Below are positions 10,101 through 24,800 of a stretch of 64,000 nt of DNA, piece after piece; within the stretch, counting starts at the first letter, position 1; every line of letters begins with the position of its first letter. The DNA is from Hippopus hippopus (taxonomy: Eukaryota > Mollusca > Bivalvia > Cardiida > Cardiidae): assembly GCA_946811185.2 (NCBI GenBank), contig OX328113.1:25333521-25397520 (forward strand), given 5' to 3'. Below the pieces are notes generated by a model. It made no database searches, was not told the origin of the DNA, and saw only the letters and a list, made by a program, of their open reading frames with translations. The position numbers were made by a program, and so were the translations under genes.

Positions 10101-13100
10101 ATCTTGAAATCTGATGCCGTGAACACCTCACATTTTCTCCAACACGATATCAATCAGCTACAATCTCCTCGGCGACACTGATTCCATTTGGATAAAACTC
10201 CAGCAAACATTTACATGAGTGGGCAGAAAATGGTTGGGTTTTTCCTTTTGAAAATCTGTGGCTCAAAAGAGCTTGCCAATCTTTATCTTTTCCAAATGAC
10301 TTAAATTTCAGACTTGTAATATTGAAAGCATTGGCAGAAGACAGGCTTGGCTAAAATGTGTCTTTAATAAGATAGAAAACATTTTTTCTAATTCTTCGAT
10401 TTTCCTTCGAGTCGTTGAAGCATGGGGGTTGTTTCTAAACCCTTTACCACACAGTACCAAGTTTTAACTACCCTTAGAAAAAAATTGCATTTGAAAACAT
10501 TGTGAGAAAAGAACAAAATGCTTTGAACCAGCATTTCTTCCCTTTTCCCACAAAGTTTTCGATGATTTCAATGACATATCCAATTATTTGTGACGCATTA
10601 AAATTCTTCATCTGGAAATACGTTCAGTTTTGGCGAGTCCAGAAGCTTGCCATGTGGTAAAGAATTTACCCTTTATTGTACAGTTCCAACTTTTAACAAC
10701 CCTGAGAAAGAAAGCTTTTGAAAACATTGTGGGAAAAGGAGAAGATGCTGGTAACCAGCATTTTCTCCTTTTTCTCACACTGTTTTCTACCCTATCAAAT
10801 GTGATAATCACCATTTAAGCAACATTTAATTTGTGGTCTGGAGATGCTTTGAATTTGGACCAGTCCAAAATTTTTCTGTTTTGTAAATAATTAAAGGGCT
10901 TTGAAGTTTGTATGGTATGTTTAATGGTTGTATTTTGCATCCATGACTTAAAAATAACAGTAAAGAGAGTAAATAGAATCGAATTTCTATCGCCACACAA
11001 ATAATGCAATGCAGACATGTACATCTCAAAGACAGGAATGACATGCAAATGAAGCTCATTGTATAATGATTTAAAGACTTCATTCACGCATGTGGTGTTC
11101 AGGCGATTAAGAATTGGATTTCTTTTTTATGTGTATCGATTTGAGAATCTTTGGCTCATTGTAATTTGGCCAAGCCCGGTAGCTCAGTCTGTAGCGTACA
11201 GGACTTGAGAACATGGGGTCGCTGGTTCAATCCCTGGCTCGGCCAATATTTCTTTCAGAGGATTGATGATAGTCATTGCGACAGGATTCATTCCTCTCTC
11301 ACCGCTGACCATTGTTTCAAAGATGGCTATGTTGCAAAGCAGCCAGTAGCTTGGAAAGAGTATTGTGTGGAGTACTGGTAAAAGAAAGTCTAGGAAAGCA
11401 TGGATGGGTGCACTGGCCACTGCGGTATAACTGAAATAATGTTGAAAATGGCATTAAACACCATATAATCAATCATTGTAATTTCCTTGAAAAAAAAAAA
11501 GGAAAAAAAGTGAGGTTGGTGAAAATGCTTTCAGTTTTGAACAGTCTGTAATTCTGTAATTATTAGTTGCTGAAGTAAAATCCAAAGTTACATAATATCA
11601 CTATTACATAACTGTTGAAAATATTTTCCCTTACCACATAATCCCAAGTTTTAATGACCCTGCAAGAGACGGCTTTTGAAAACATTTTGGAAAAAGGAGA
11701 AAATGCTGGTAACCAGCATTTTCTCCTTTTCCCACAATGTTTTCTTCCCTTCATAGAAAAAAATTTTCAACTTCTGAGTTCTATTTACTTTGTAGCCTTA
11801 AAATGCTTTTAATTTGGACATGTCCATAATTTTGTCTTCTTGTATAGCTGCTTTTTGTCAGAATATCTGGCTTGGAAGTGGACATTGTAGATCTATGAGA
11901 AGACTGCACCTTCTGTGCAATCTGATCTTGATCTACTCTGTCCCCACAAACAAATTAGCTCTGAAAGGCTTATAGAGATGCAGATCATTAGGGGCAACTT
12001 CTCCTCTTGTCAGATTGCTTTCAATGTATTCATGTATCAAACCCTAGTTCATGTTAGTATCCTTATTTGATATATGTTGAAAACATTGCTGCAGATGGAT
12101 AGAGTGCTCATATTGAATAGTTTCTCAGATAACCGTAGTAACAAAGTTGTTTGCAGAATGCAACGAGTTATCCACCACTTTATGTAATGATAATTATTAG
12201 AAAAGAGTTGATATTTCTATGCCTCTAGTAGTCTAAGTATGTGATGGTAAAGTGTTGATTCTTTTTTGTTTCAGGATGATCTAATTGGGAAAAGTGTGTA
12301 CAATATCATCCATGTTGGTGACCATGCACAATTCAGTAACAGTCTTCTGCCTATGTCTGTCAGTAAGTATTGTCATTTTTTTTCCCCAACAAAATGAACG
12401 AGATGAGAAGCTTTTGAAAACAGCATAGATCTAGATCAGACTGTCCAGAATATCCAGTCTGGTCTTACAACAATTACTGTCAGTTACTTTTATTCAAAGT
12501 AAAAGCAAAAAAATGTCCTATTTGTATCAGCTATGTAATTAATGATAGAAGTGAAATTTGTTTCCTTAGCTGCAAGAAGTTTTACACTACATGTTAACTG
12601 GTTTACAAATATTTTTATGATGTCATCTTTTCTTTTAACAGGCAGTGGAATCAACTGGACAGAAAATCTAAGTGGAAAAGGAAAGACATTTAACTGTAGA
12701 CTCCTTATTAAACCCCCATGTAAGTAAAATCTGGGAACACATTTGCAATAAAACAAAACTTGTAGACTTACTCAAACTGAAAACATTTGCAGACATCTAA
12801 TAAAACCTGTCTCCTTTAATAGGATTTGTGTTTTTACAGGATAGAAAACATGGTAGAAATAACAGAAAATACTGGTTATCAGCATTTTCTCCTAGTCCCA
12901 TTGTGTTTCCAAAAACCTTATTCCTCAAGGTCCATAAAGCTCCCACAAGGTCCCTAGAACTTGGAATTGTTTGGTAAAGGGTTAAAGGTGGGTATTTAGA
13001 TTTTTCATATCTCACCAAAGTAAAAAATATATATATCACTGAAATTTATATGAAAAAACAATACAAATCATCAATAATTAATAATCATAAAATTACAAAA

Positions 13101-16100
13101 AAAAATGTTTTTTTGATGGTGTTCCCTTAAAAGGCTACGTAGCCTCTTAAGGTATTTTTAGATTTCGCGCCAAAAATCAAAAAAAGCATTGTGGGAATGT
13201 CAAGTGACTGGCACGTGACTAATGACGCTTAAATTCCATAACATAACAAACATGTAATTATTTTCCATAATGTCTTCTTCGGACGCTATGTTTGAAGCTT
13301 CGTCTGTGTATTTCCGGTATGTAAATGAGCGAGTTGCTCATATAAAAATAGACCGTGTTTCCCGTCGGTGTCGACCTGGGCCGTAGTAAATCTCTAATTT
13401 CTCTTGTTGTCGGATGGTTTTCAACTACTGGGGTTTTATGAATGAAAATTAAAAGGCTTTGGGAGTATAAGGATGATTTTTTTGTATTTTTGTTAAATTT
13501 TCCTCCCAAAATCTGAAGGGTCACCTTTAACTTTCGAAATGACAAAATCTTTGACTTGTCAAAAAAGAAAGCGTTTGCAGGCCATGAGATAAATTTGAGT
13601 CAAAAATTGAAAATTGTCTTGGAAAGGTTAGAAAACATTATTGGAATAGGAGAAAATGGTGGTTACTAACATCTTTTCCTTTCCTCACAATATTTCAATG
13701 GCTTGCTTTTTCAAGGTCATTAATAGTCAGGATTATGTGGGAAAGGGTCTAGACATTTAGCTGTCTGCAGATGTGTTTTGTTTTGCCTTTCATTTGCTCA
13801 GTTTTTGAAAATATTGCAGCCAAAGAAAATTTTTACCTGTATCTGAGCTATTTAAATCTATATTTTTTTTTTATTTTCTCCTCTTCTGGCAATTATTTCA
13901 AAACCGTTTTTCACCAGGTTCTTAAAAATATGAGGATGTCTGATGGAGGAATTCTTATGTAGAAAAATTATGAACTATTCTCTGGCAGACTGGGGCTTAA
14001 TGCATCTCCATGTTGCTTGATACCACGCAAGTCAAAGCAGAACTATTGATTAATTAAAACCAATTTTGTCTAACAACCCACTGAGTCATGATATACACTG
14101 GTCCTTTGACACGCAGAAAATTTACCAAAAAACCAAAAAGTTTCGGCCCAGATCAGCCTGCGCGAACTGTGCAGGCTGACCTAGGTCAATACTTTTTGCC
14201 AATGCATTGAGCCCCCTTTTCACAGAGCATGGCTCGAATATAAAAGATAGAGGTCAAAAGTCAATGACAACAGTACTTACAAGTTGTTTTTAACTCTATT
14301 CCACTCTAATTAGTTTTAGACCTGTCCATTTAGAAAGCATTCGCAGATGACATATCGGATGTGTCTCAGAGGTAGGGATTTGTCTCTGAAAGATAAGGAA
14401 ATATTGCGAGATAATAAGAAAAACATAGTTACCAGCATTTATTTTTTTTTGCCAAAAAGATCTGTTAGGGCTTAGGTCTTGGAAACCCTTTACCAAACCA
14501 CAAAATTTTAGGCTGGTGCAAGCTGAAAGCTCTTTGCAGACTGCAAATTCCATGCAGCTCAAATGATGATTTCTGTTTTTGATGGGGTAGAAAACATTTT
14601 TTTGGGAAAAGGAGAAAATGCTGGCTACCAGCATTTTCTCCTTTTTTCCACAATGTTTCAAAAGCCTTCTCCCTCAGGGTTGTTAAAACTCGGGCTTGTG
14701 TGGTAAAAAGTTAATAATTATTTTGTAAGGAGGGAACGAACCCCGGCCTTATGATTAACATTTATTTGAAAGAATTTAAGCGTAGGCAACAGTTGATTGT
14801 GCAACCCCAGAGTGTGAAAATGTCTGATGATGATGATGATAATGATGATTATTATTTATATTGCAGGTGATGATGACGATCTGGAGGCGAAACAAACCTA
14901 TGTATCCCAATATGAAACCATGCAGATATCATCTAGTCTTCATCCGGACTCATTCACAGATAATGCAGAAACATCAGGTGTGCAACAATCACTTCAACTC
15001 TAAGATTTTTAATAAATGAAATAGACTCTGTCAAATAGGAAAAGCAGCCAAAATATTGCCATTTCAAGGGGTTTTTGGCAGGAATATGTCACGAAATAAA
15101 GGACAGCATAGATCTGTGCATGTTCTTTGCAGTCTGATCTTGATCTACACTGTCTTGTACTGTAGAAAGTAGATTAACCCTTTACCACACAATCCTGACA
15201 TTTAACAACCTTGAGGAAGAAAGCTTTTGAAAACATTGTGGGAAAAGGAGAAAATGCTGGGAACCAGCATTTTCTCCTTTTCCTACAATGTTTTCTACCC
15301 TTCCCAGAAAAAATTTCAATTTTTTGAGTCACATTTATTTTGTTGTCTGCTAATGCTTTGAATTTGAACTAGATTTGCTGATTGGTAAAGATTTAAGCTG
15401 GTACCAGGAAAACATGGATAGGTGCACTGGCCGCTTCAATGTAAGTAAAGTAATGTTGAAAAAAGTGTTAAACACCATACAATCAATCAATCAAAACCCT
15501 CTATTTTACATGAACATCTATATAGTTGTATGCTGCAAGCCGAGCTTTGTAGTTTAGTTGGTAGTGCACAGGACTTGAGCCAAACTATGCCTTGTTTGAT
15601 TCCCCTTCTTGGCCAATAATGATAGTCATTTGGACAGGATTCATTCCTCTCTCACCCTTGATAATTGTTTCGACGATATTTGTATTGGAAAGCAGCCAGT
15701 AGCTTAAAAAGCTTGTTGTGCAAAGCACTGGTAAAGGAAAGCCAAAGAAAGCATTTATAGGTGCACTCGCCACCACAAAGTAAATGAAACACTGTTGAAA
15801 ATAGTGCTAAACACCAAACAAACATCTGCCGCAAGCAAGTTTTGTTTCTGTAGCAAGTCAGTGACTTTCGATGATCTCTCTGTTTCAGACTCCAATAACC
15901 CCAGTCTAGTGTGCGTAGCACGAAGACTGCCCCTCGCAGAAAAGACAAAAGCAATGCTCGGTGTAGAACAGTTTACTACAAAACAGGATCTAAATGGAAA
16001 AATTATTGGTTGTGATATTAGGTAAGTGAGATTTTGGGCTTCTTATATACAAAGAGATCATAAGGGATACATATGTGTATTGGAAATCTTTGATTTAAAA

Positions 16101-18858
16101 CTAGAAAGGTCATAACAGTGATTTCTTTGGTGGCCTCCAGAAAATAGAATGCATTTTCTGAGGGTCATAGTCTATGCAACCTTGCAAGCGTCTGAGGCAA
16201 CATTTGGCATGAAGATACAAGAATGATTATAGTTTGATAAGATAAAGAGGAAATGGGTTAAAAAAAAATGGCTGAAAAGGAGTATATAGAGAATATTTAT
16301 TTTATACGGTGAAAGATCGAAATTTATTTCATCTCATGAACATCATCGGTAATATTTTCATGAGTGGCACAGCCACAAGTGAAAATATTACCGATGATGT
16401 TCACAAGCTTAATCCAGTACATTTCTTTTCGGTTATTCCCAGTGGCATACCCCATTCGCATAGCAATGCATTACAATATTAAGTCAGGCCCGAGAAATGT
16501 AAGGTAAATTACATCATATTTCCATCCGATTGTGAGGCACTCGCGTTTTACCTAGGTAACTAGTGTGTGGGAACAACTGTTCCCGCCTTCAGTTGAAGAG
16601 TGTAGAATATAAAAATTGGTATTTTCACAGGTCGTAACCATGAAATATCGAAAAATATTTCACCGGTATTTCTCAATAACCTACTGGAAAGCATGAAATA
16701 AAGTTGTATCTTTAACCCTTTACCACATGACAAAATTTTAGAAAGATCCAAATTGGAAGCATTTCCAAAGGACATAGTAAATGTGGCACAAATAATGGGA
16801 TTTATCTGTAAAAGAAAAGAAAACAACGTGGGAAAAGAAGAAAATGCTGGTTACCAGCATTTTCTCCTTCTGCCACAATGTTTTCAAAAGCTTTCTTTCT
16901 AAGGGTTGTTAAAACTCGGGATTGTGTGGTAAAGGGTTAAACCTAATTATGGTCTGGTGTAAAGGTAATCTGGTGTATCCTGATGCACTTAATTTGGAAG
17001 ACTAAAATTTTGTTGTCTGGTACAGAAATACTTCCTTACCAGATGACAAAATCTTAGATTAGTTCAAATTGAATGCATTTGCAGACAACAGATTAAACAT
17101 GACTCAAAAATTGAAAGTTGTTTAGGGAAGGGTGAAAAACATTGTGGGAAAAGGAGAAAATGCTGGTTACCAGCATTTTCTCCTTTTCCCATGATGTTTT
17201 TCAAAAGGCTTTTTCTTGGGGGTCATTAAAAGTGGCGATGGTGTGGTAGAGGTTTAATTTCTAATTTTACTCTACAGTGGTATAGCTGCGGGAAGGTTCA
17301 ACTTACCAGACTTTGTTGGTCAGAATATTCAAGACTTCTGTCACGCAAATGATGTGCAGCAGATTTCTAAACACCTACAAGAAGGTACGACTCTTTCGCT
17401 TTAACTCTTTCTCCGCGACAGTATTTTAGATGGGTCCAAAATTTAGAGCATTTGCAGACGACAAATAAAATGTGGCTGAAATGATGAAATTCGTTTGCAG
17501 AAGTGTAGAAACTGTGTGGGAAAGGGAGAAAACGCTGATCACGCTGGTGATCAGCATCTTGTCGTTTACCAACAAGGTCTTAGAAAAGCTATTTCGTCAG
17601 GGTCGTTAAAACTTGAGATTGTGTGTCGAAGAGTTATTTCTTTTCCACACAACAATATTTTAGACATGTCCAATTTGAAAGCACTTGCAGACGACAAAAT
17701 TTATATAGCATGAATGACGGGATTTGTATTGGAGAGTCTAAAAAACCTTGTGGGTAAAGGAGAAAATGCTGGTTACCAGCATTTTCTCCTTTTCCAACAA
17801 TGTTTTCAAAAGGCCTACTTCTCAGTCGTTAAAACTCGGGATTGTGTGGTTAAGGTTAAATGCAGCGTGGCTTTTTCTGAAGATTGTTTGTTTTTATATG
17901 TTTTAACCCTTTACCTAATGACCAAATTTTGGACTGGACCAAATCAAAAGCATTTTGCAGAAGGCGAACTAAATTAGCTCAAATGAGGATTTCTGTTATC
18001 AATAAAGTAGAAAACATTGTGGAAAAAGGAGAAAATGCTGGTTACCAGCATTTTCTCCTTTTTGCACAATATTTTCAAAGGCCTTCTCTTTCAGGGTCTT
18101 GTGTGGTAAAGACTGAACACCATTTACATCATTTAAAATCTTATTTCAGTTATACAATGCTGTCCTGCAGTTTCTTTTACCAGTATCTTGAATTTTTTTT
18201 CTCCCAAGCCGCTGGCTGCTTTTACACATAACCTTTGTCAAAAAAACAATAAGCAGTGAGAGAGGAGTGAATCCTGTCGCAATGACTATCATTGGTCCTC
18301 TGAAAAAAATTGGCTGAGCTGATGATTTGAACCAGCAACCCCTAGTTTCAAGGGTTTTATATTACTGACTGAGCTATCAATTTGGCTTTCTTTGGAAAAA
18401 AGGTCAAATTGTCATCATGCTGTCATATGGCTTGTCTGAATTGTTTTTTTTTTGCAAAAAGTTTCAACTTTTTCTGCTTTCTCTTTGCCGAGCCCCTGTT
18501 GCCCAGTCTGTAGTGTACAGGACTTGAGAACAGGAGGTTGCTGGTTCAGTCCCCCAGTCGGCAAATTTCTTTCCAAGGATTGATGATAGTCATTGTGATT
18601 GGATTCATTCCTCTCTCTCTGCTGACCATTTTTTCCACGATGGTTATTTGGAAAAGCAGTCAGTGGCTTGGAAAGAATATTGTGCAGAGTATTGGTAAAA
18701 GAAACTCCAGAAATGCATGGATAGGTGCACTGGCCACCATGATATAACTGAAATAATGTTGAAAATGGTGTTTAACATCATACATTCAATTAATCTGCTT
18801 TCTCCTTCATTATTGAAGCAGTGTTGTGCCACCATCACAGGATTCCTGCAATTTTATT

Positions 18859-18889
<31 letters not shown>

Positions 18890-21800
18890 GAAAATGTCCC
18901 CCCCCCCCCCCCCCCCAAAAAAAAAAAAAAAAAAAATACGGAAGAGCGGGCCGTAAGTCACACGTCGGGTGCACTCAGGTTCATAATTTTCTCACTTTGC
19001 AATGTCTGATGTATGCAGTACATTACTCCATTCTGTTCTGTTATATAGTGAATCGTAGACTGTGTCTCTTTTTTTTACCACTAGTTGTTTTGTACTTTTG
19101 AGCATAATATTGGTAACCAGTCTGAAATGATTGTCGTGTTGCATTTAACAATATTTTGTTAAGCAGTCTGCATGCTTCACAGCGTGTAAACATAGTCAGC
19201 TACAAATTTCCTAAATAAGGAAAGTAAAGTGGGGAAATTTTACCAACATCAGCAACAATAATGAAAGAAGAGCTCTTAAAATAAATATGGCTCTAAATCC
19301 AAATAAAAAAATAAGAAATTTTGGGAGTGGCAGGGCAAATTCACATGGTTACGGTGAATGATTCAAATGGCTAGACTATTTGTCAGGTTTGTTGCTAGTC
19401 TGCTTCGAAACTTTGAAAACCATTTGTTTGTAACGAGGGTTGTATTAATATGCATACAAGTATACTTTACAGGCATGAAGTCAACTTTATTTGAAGTGGT
19501 CTTTGTCCCTCTGTTTTACAAAATGTCCGCTAAGATTTTACCCAGAGGGGACACTGGTGTCCCTCAATATTTTTGACCTAGGAACAACACTGTTGAAGAG
19601 AAAGTCCTGAATTCTTTGCTGATGAGGTTTTATATCAGTCCACAATTTAAAGTGTATCTTGCTAATAATACTGGTTTGAAAATATTCATGATTTAGGTTG
19701 TCTATATGTAGAAAACTAAAGGAAAAGCAGAAACATTGGTATTTGACTTTGAAAGGATAGAATCCATTGTGGGAAGAGGAGAAAATGCTGGTTCCCAGGA
19801 TTGCATGGTAACAAGTGAGCTGATCCATTGACAAGGCAACTGGTAGGAGAAGTGTTTTTGTCGGCCTGTTACAGTTGCAGATCTAAACACTGAATCTGAG
19901 CACAGCAGACTAAGATTTGAGTTTCGTTTTTTTTGTCATTTCAGTTGTAAATCATGGCCACAACACGAGTGCGGTGTACCGATTTAAACTGCAGGAGAAA
20001 CGTTATGTGTTTGTACAGACGAAGAGCAGCTTATTTCAGAACCGTGTCAATGGCAACGCAGAGTTTATTATGTCCGTCCATTCCATCATTAGGTAAAGAA
20101 TTTTGTTCAATAATTTCTTGCATAGAGTTGTTTACCTCTGTACCAGACGACAAAAATGTAGACTTGTCCCAATTGAAAGTATTTGCAGACGACAAAGTAA
20201 ATGTGGATCAAATCATGGAAATTGTCTTTGATACTGTAGAAAACATTGTGGGAAAAGGAGAAAATGCTGGTTTCCAGCATTTTCTCCTTTTACCACAGTG
20301 TTTACAGAAGGCTTTAATCTCGGGGTCGTTAAAACTCAGGACTATGTGGTAAAACTTTAACACTTTACCAAACGACAAAACTTTAGACTTAACGAAATTA
20401 AAAGCATTTGCAGACGACAAAATGAAGCTTGCTCAAATGATCATTGCTGTCTTTGATAGGATAGAAAACACTGTGGAAAAAGGAGGGAATGCTTGTTACC
20501 ACAATGTTTTCAAAAGTCTTTTTCCTCAGGATTGTTAAAACTCTAGATTGTGTTGTATAGGGTTAAGCTATTTAGATCAGGTCAGCCAGGGCTTGAAAAA
20601 TTTTTTCAAGATCCACTTGTCCTGCAGGACAAGTGGAAATAAAAAATTCACTCGTCCTTCATAGCTTTTTACTCGTCCTGCAGGAACGATATAAAAATCA
20701 ATAATCCAAACATATAACTTTTTATTTAATTCAAACACAAGACTGCAGCTTCTCATCGTCTTCTTTCCAAACAAGCTTCTGATGTCTGTCATTTTTTAAC
20801 AAACTTTCAAAGACGCCCGAAGCGGAGTCATCAGGTTTCTATTTATAAGCAACAAACGGACATGACTAAAATGCTGACGGAATGTACTGGAAAAACGGAA
20901 AATATGATAACATTTAATAACCGGTTTAAAATAACGCATTTCTAATCATTTTGTCAGTAGAATTTACATAATTCAATTGGCATCATTCAATTTGGCTCTG
21001 GTTCATTTTAATCGTATTTTTCAAGCATGCATATGGCTGTGAATAAACGAGACGTTTTAGGACAGCGACGACAATTAATACTACATCGATCAATATATTC
21101 TGGGTGTTTGACTGCACTGAATTAAACGTTTATCGACACCCAGCTGATGGAATTCATAATGAAGGATTCGAATCGCGTTTTAAAGTTGATTACGGGACAA
21201 AAACGTCGCTTTTTTCTGTCACAATAGACTCAGATTTGTCTTTAATCCTGATTGTTTATTTCATTTGCAAAGTTGTTCAATTTTCTTACTGGTCCGGTAG
21301 GGCGACCATTTGCAAATTTCTGCTCGTCCGAAAGCCGAGCTCACTCGTCATGACGAGCAGACAAGTGGAATTTTCAAAGCCTGTCCGCTCATGCAAAGTT
21401 TTTTCCCCTGGCGTTCCCTTAATAAAAAAAAATCTGTCAATGCATGATTAAAAACAATCTTCATTTCTGTCAATGCTCAGAGACCTCTTTTTGTCTTACA
21501 CTGACACTGGTAAGTGGGTAGTGTACAGTGCTTAAAACCGGAGGGTTGCTGGTTTGAATCCACAGCTGAACCAATTTCTTTCTGAGGATTAATGATACTT
21601 AATGGGACAGGATTCATTCCTCTCTCATCACTATCAGTCATGACGATGGTTATGTGGGATAGCTTGGGAAGAAAATTGTGGGACGTACTGGTAAAAGGAA
21701 CTCTAGGAAAGCATGGATAGGTGCACTGGCCACAGCAATGTAAGCGGCTTAATATTTAACCCTTTACCACACACTCCCAACTTTTAGCAACCCATAAGAA

Positions 21801-24800
21801 GAAGCATTTTGAAAACATTGTGGAAAAAAGAGAAAATGCTGGTATCCAGTATTTTCTCCTTTTCCCACATTGTTTTTAACGTTAGGGAACAAAGAAAGAT
21901 TTACCATAAATTTTAATTTGTCGTCGGCATATTCTTTAAATTTGGACCAGTCTAAAATTTTGCTTTGTGGTAAAGAGTTAAAACGGCATTAAACACCATA
22001 CAAACAAATATTTTTGTCTTTCAGGGAATGTGACACTGAAGATGAGAAAGGCTCTGCCTCCACGAGCCTTATGAAGGCTATCATTGGTCCAAGTATTAAC
22101 CAGAACCAATCAAAAGTGGGTACAGCTATCTCTGGTGTAAACACCTCTATTGCAAACATGGCTCTCGTGGGGAATGCCATGTTATCACAGATGACCTCTG
22201 GAAACTTTCATTCATTAAATGATAATCTTAGTGACGAACTTTTACGTGAAACAAGTGCATGGGACTCACATATGTCGGACTCAAATATGAGCGGATTCGA
22301 TACGGAAAACAACAATAATAATGTGAACTTTAACTTTCAAAACGCTAGTATTTCATCTACTCCTACCTCATTTTCAAGTCCAAGTTGGACAAACAGTAGT
22401 ATGTCAAACTTAGAACTGTCCAAAGTTCAGCAGTTACAGCGAAGTCTGTCCACCTCCTCTGCACTTCAAAATCCCACAAGTGCCACGATAGCCGCCACTA
22501 TGGCAGCCGTCGTTAGTAAGAGACCCGCGTCTCTTTCTCAGTATCCTCAGCGGAGTTCTAGTCTGGATCATGGACACGGGCAAAATATAGGTCAAGGGCA
22601 AAGGAGCCCTGGGTATTCACAGAGCCCAGGATCGAGAAGTGGTGGGTTTCAGTTGCCCAATCAGCGAGGCCCACCAAGCTTCAACAGAAGGAGCCCAGCA
22701 GCCTCCCCAAACCCTCATGGACAGGGGAATTTTAACATGCCCTTTCCAAGGACGCCCTCCCCCATGTTGTCCCCCTCTCCTGGTGAGTTACCCTGGTAGT
22801 ATTTAACTCTATACCAAACATCAAAATTTTGGACTGGACCAAACTGAAAGCATTTGCAGAAAACAACTTAAATGTTGCTATAGTGGTGATTTCTGTATTT
22901 GATAGGATAAAAAAAAAGCATTGTTGGAAAAGGAGAAAATGCTGGTTACCAGCATTTTCTCCTTTTCCCTCAATGTTTTCAAAAGGATTCTTTCATAGAG
23001 TCGTTAAAACAAGGGATTGTTTTGTAAACGGTTAAGTTAACCATTCTTTTCTTTTTTGGAGATTGCTGTTCTGTAACTACTCTAAGAATGAATTCCTGAG
23101 ACTTTTGAAATCATTTTGGGAATAGGACCAAAGGTTGGTAATAAAAACCATTTGCCCACGTAGTATCAACCCTTTACCAAAAAATCCCAAGTTTTAACTA
23201 CCCTAATAGTGAAGGCGGTTGAAAATATTGTGGTAAAAGGAGAATATGCTAGTAACCAGCATTTCCTCCTTTTCCAGCAATATATTCTACCCTTCCAAAA
23301 AAAATTCTAATTTTTTAATTACGTTCATTTATTATTAGTTTGCAATTGCTTTCAATTCGGAAAAAATTATTGTTTGATAGAGTTAACTTTTTATCAAATG
23401 GAAAAATTTTAGACTGGTCCAAATTGAAGACTTCAAATCAATTGTGGCTCAAATAATTAAATTTTCCTTTGAAAGGGGAGAAAACATTGCAGGAAAAGGA
23501 GAAAATACAGCTTCCTCCAGGGTCATCAAAACTCAGTATTGTGTCTTGAGGGGTTAGGAGAAAAATGCCATTATTGGACCCATGGGTGATTTGTTGACTA
23601 CAAATGCTTTCGATACAGTAAATCTTCTCCTTTAGTTTGTTGAATAAGCTTTAAAGACTTTTAAGGCCTTTGAAATCTTTGTTTCCACATTATATTTTTA
23701 CCCTATGAAATACATATTTCATGTTATGAGTAACATTAAAAATGTCTTCTGCAAATGCTTTCAATTTGGACAAGGTTAAAATGTTGTCAGTTGGTCGAGT
23801 TAATCTGGCATCTGCAAACGCTTTCAATTTTGACCTGTCCAAAATTTTGTCATGTGGTAAAGAGTTTAAAGATATTTTAGAAGAGGTTCATATGACAGCA
23901 TTTTTAATTAACTGATATTGAAAGCAGTGGCAGACAACAAATTATATGTGTCTGTACTAATGAACTTTGGAGAAAATACTAGTACACAGAACAATGTTTT
24001 CCACAGCCTATGCCGAGCCCCGGTAGCTCAGTCGGTAGCGTACAGGACTTGAGAACAGGGGGTCATGGGTTCAATCCCAGGCTGGGCCTATTTCTTTCCG
24101 AGGATTGATGATGGTCTTTGCGACAGGATTCATTCCTCTCTCACCGCTGATCATTGTTTCGAAGATGATTATGTGGGAGAGTAGCCAGTGGCTTGGAAAG
24201 AATATTGTGTGGAGTACTGGTAAAAGAAACTCCAGGAAAGCATGGGTAGGTGCACTGGCCGCAACGATATAACTGAAATAATGTTGAAAAAGGCGTTAAA
24301 CACTGTACAATCAATCAGTCAATCCACGGCCTATCCTCAGTGTTGTAAAAACACAGGATTGATTGTGTTTGGAAGAAAAGTTCACCTTCTGTCGTGTGAT
24401 AATTTTTGTTTAATTTGTATATTAAATTCTACCATCTCTTACAGGTCTAAATAACTCCAGTTGGGGTCACCAGCCTATGATCTCACAGACTGGTTCCAGT
24501 CTCCACTTAAGTCATCAGACTGGATTTGAGAACCAGTCAGGAATGTCTGCTCAGGACAGACTGTATCAGCAAATCAATGGCCTGGAAAATCTAGTGGGTG
24601 GGGATAAGAAAGTGAATCGTTCTGGAAAACTTTGTCAGTTACTGACCCAGCATAGTCCTCCCACAAGCTCACAAAAGTCGGCACCAGGAACACCAAAATC
24701 AGCAAGAAGTAGGCATAATAGTCGCCAAGGCATAATGGAAATGTCGCCGATGGACAGCAGGCAGTCTCCACAACCTGGACCTGGAACAAGTCCGCCTGAA

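Noticed and set aside
13258..13545. 95-residue minus-strand frame
   Set aside because: No recognisable domain, no splice or promoter support; AT-rich intronic sequence.
20577..21451. Possible gene in the open frames around 20.6-21.4 kb
   Set aside because: Frames lie on both strands inside a CAGG-ended element with palindromic subterminal repeats, and show no recognisable domain or splice sites.
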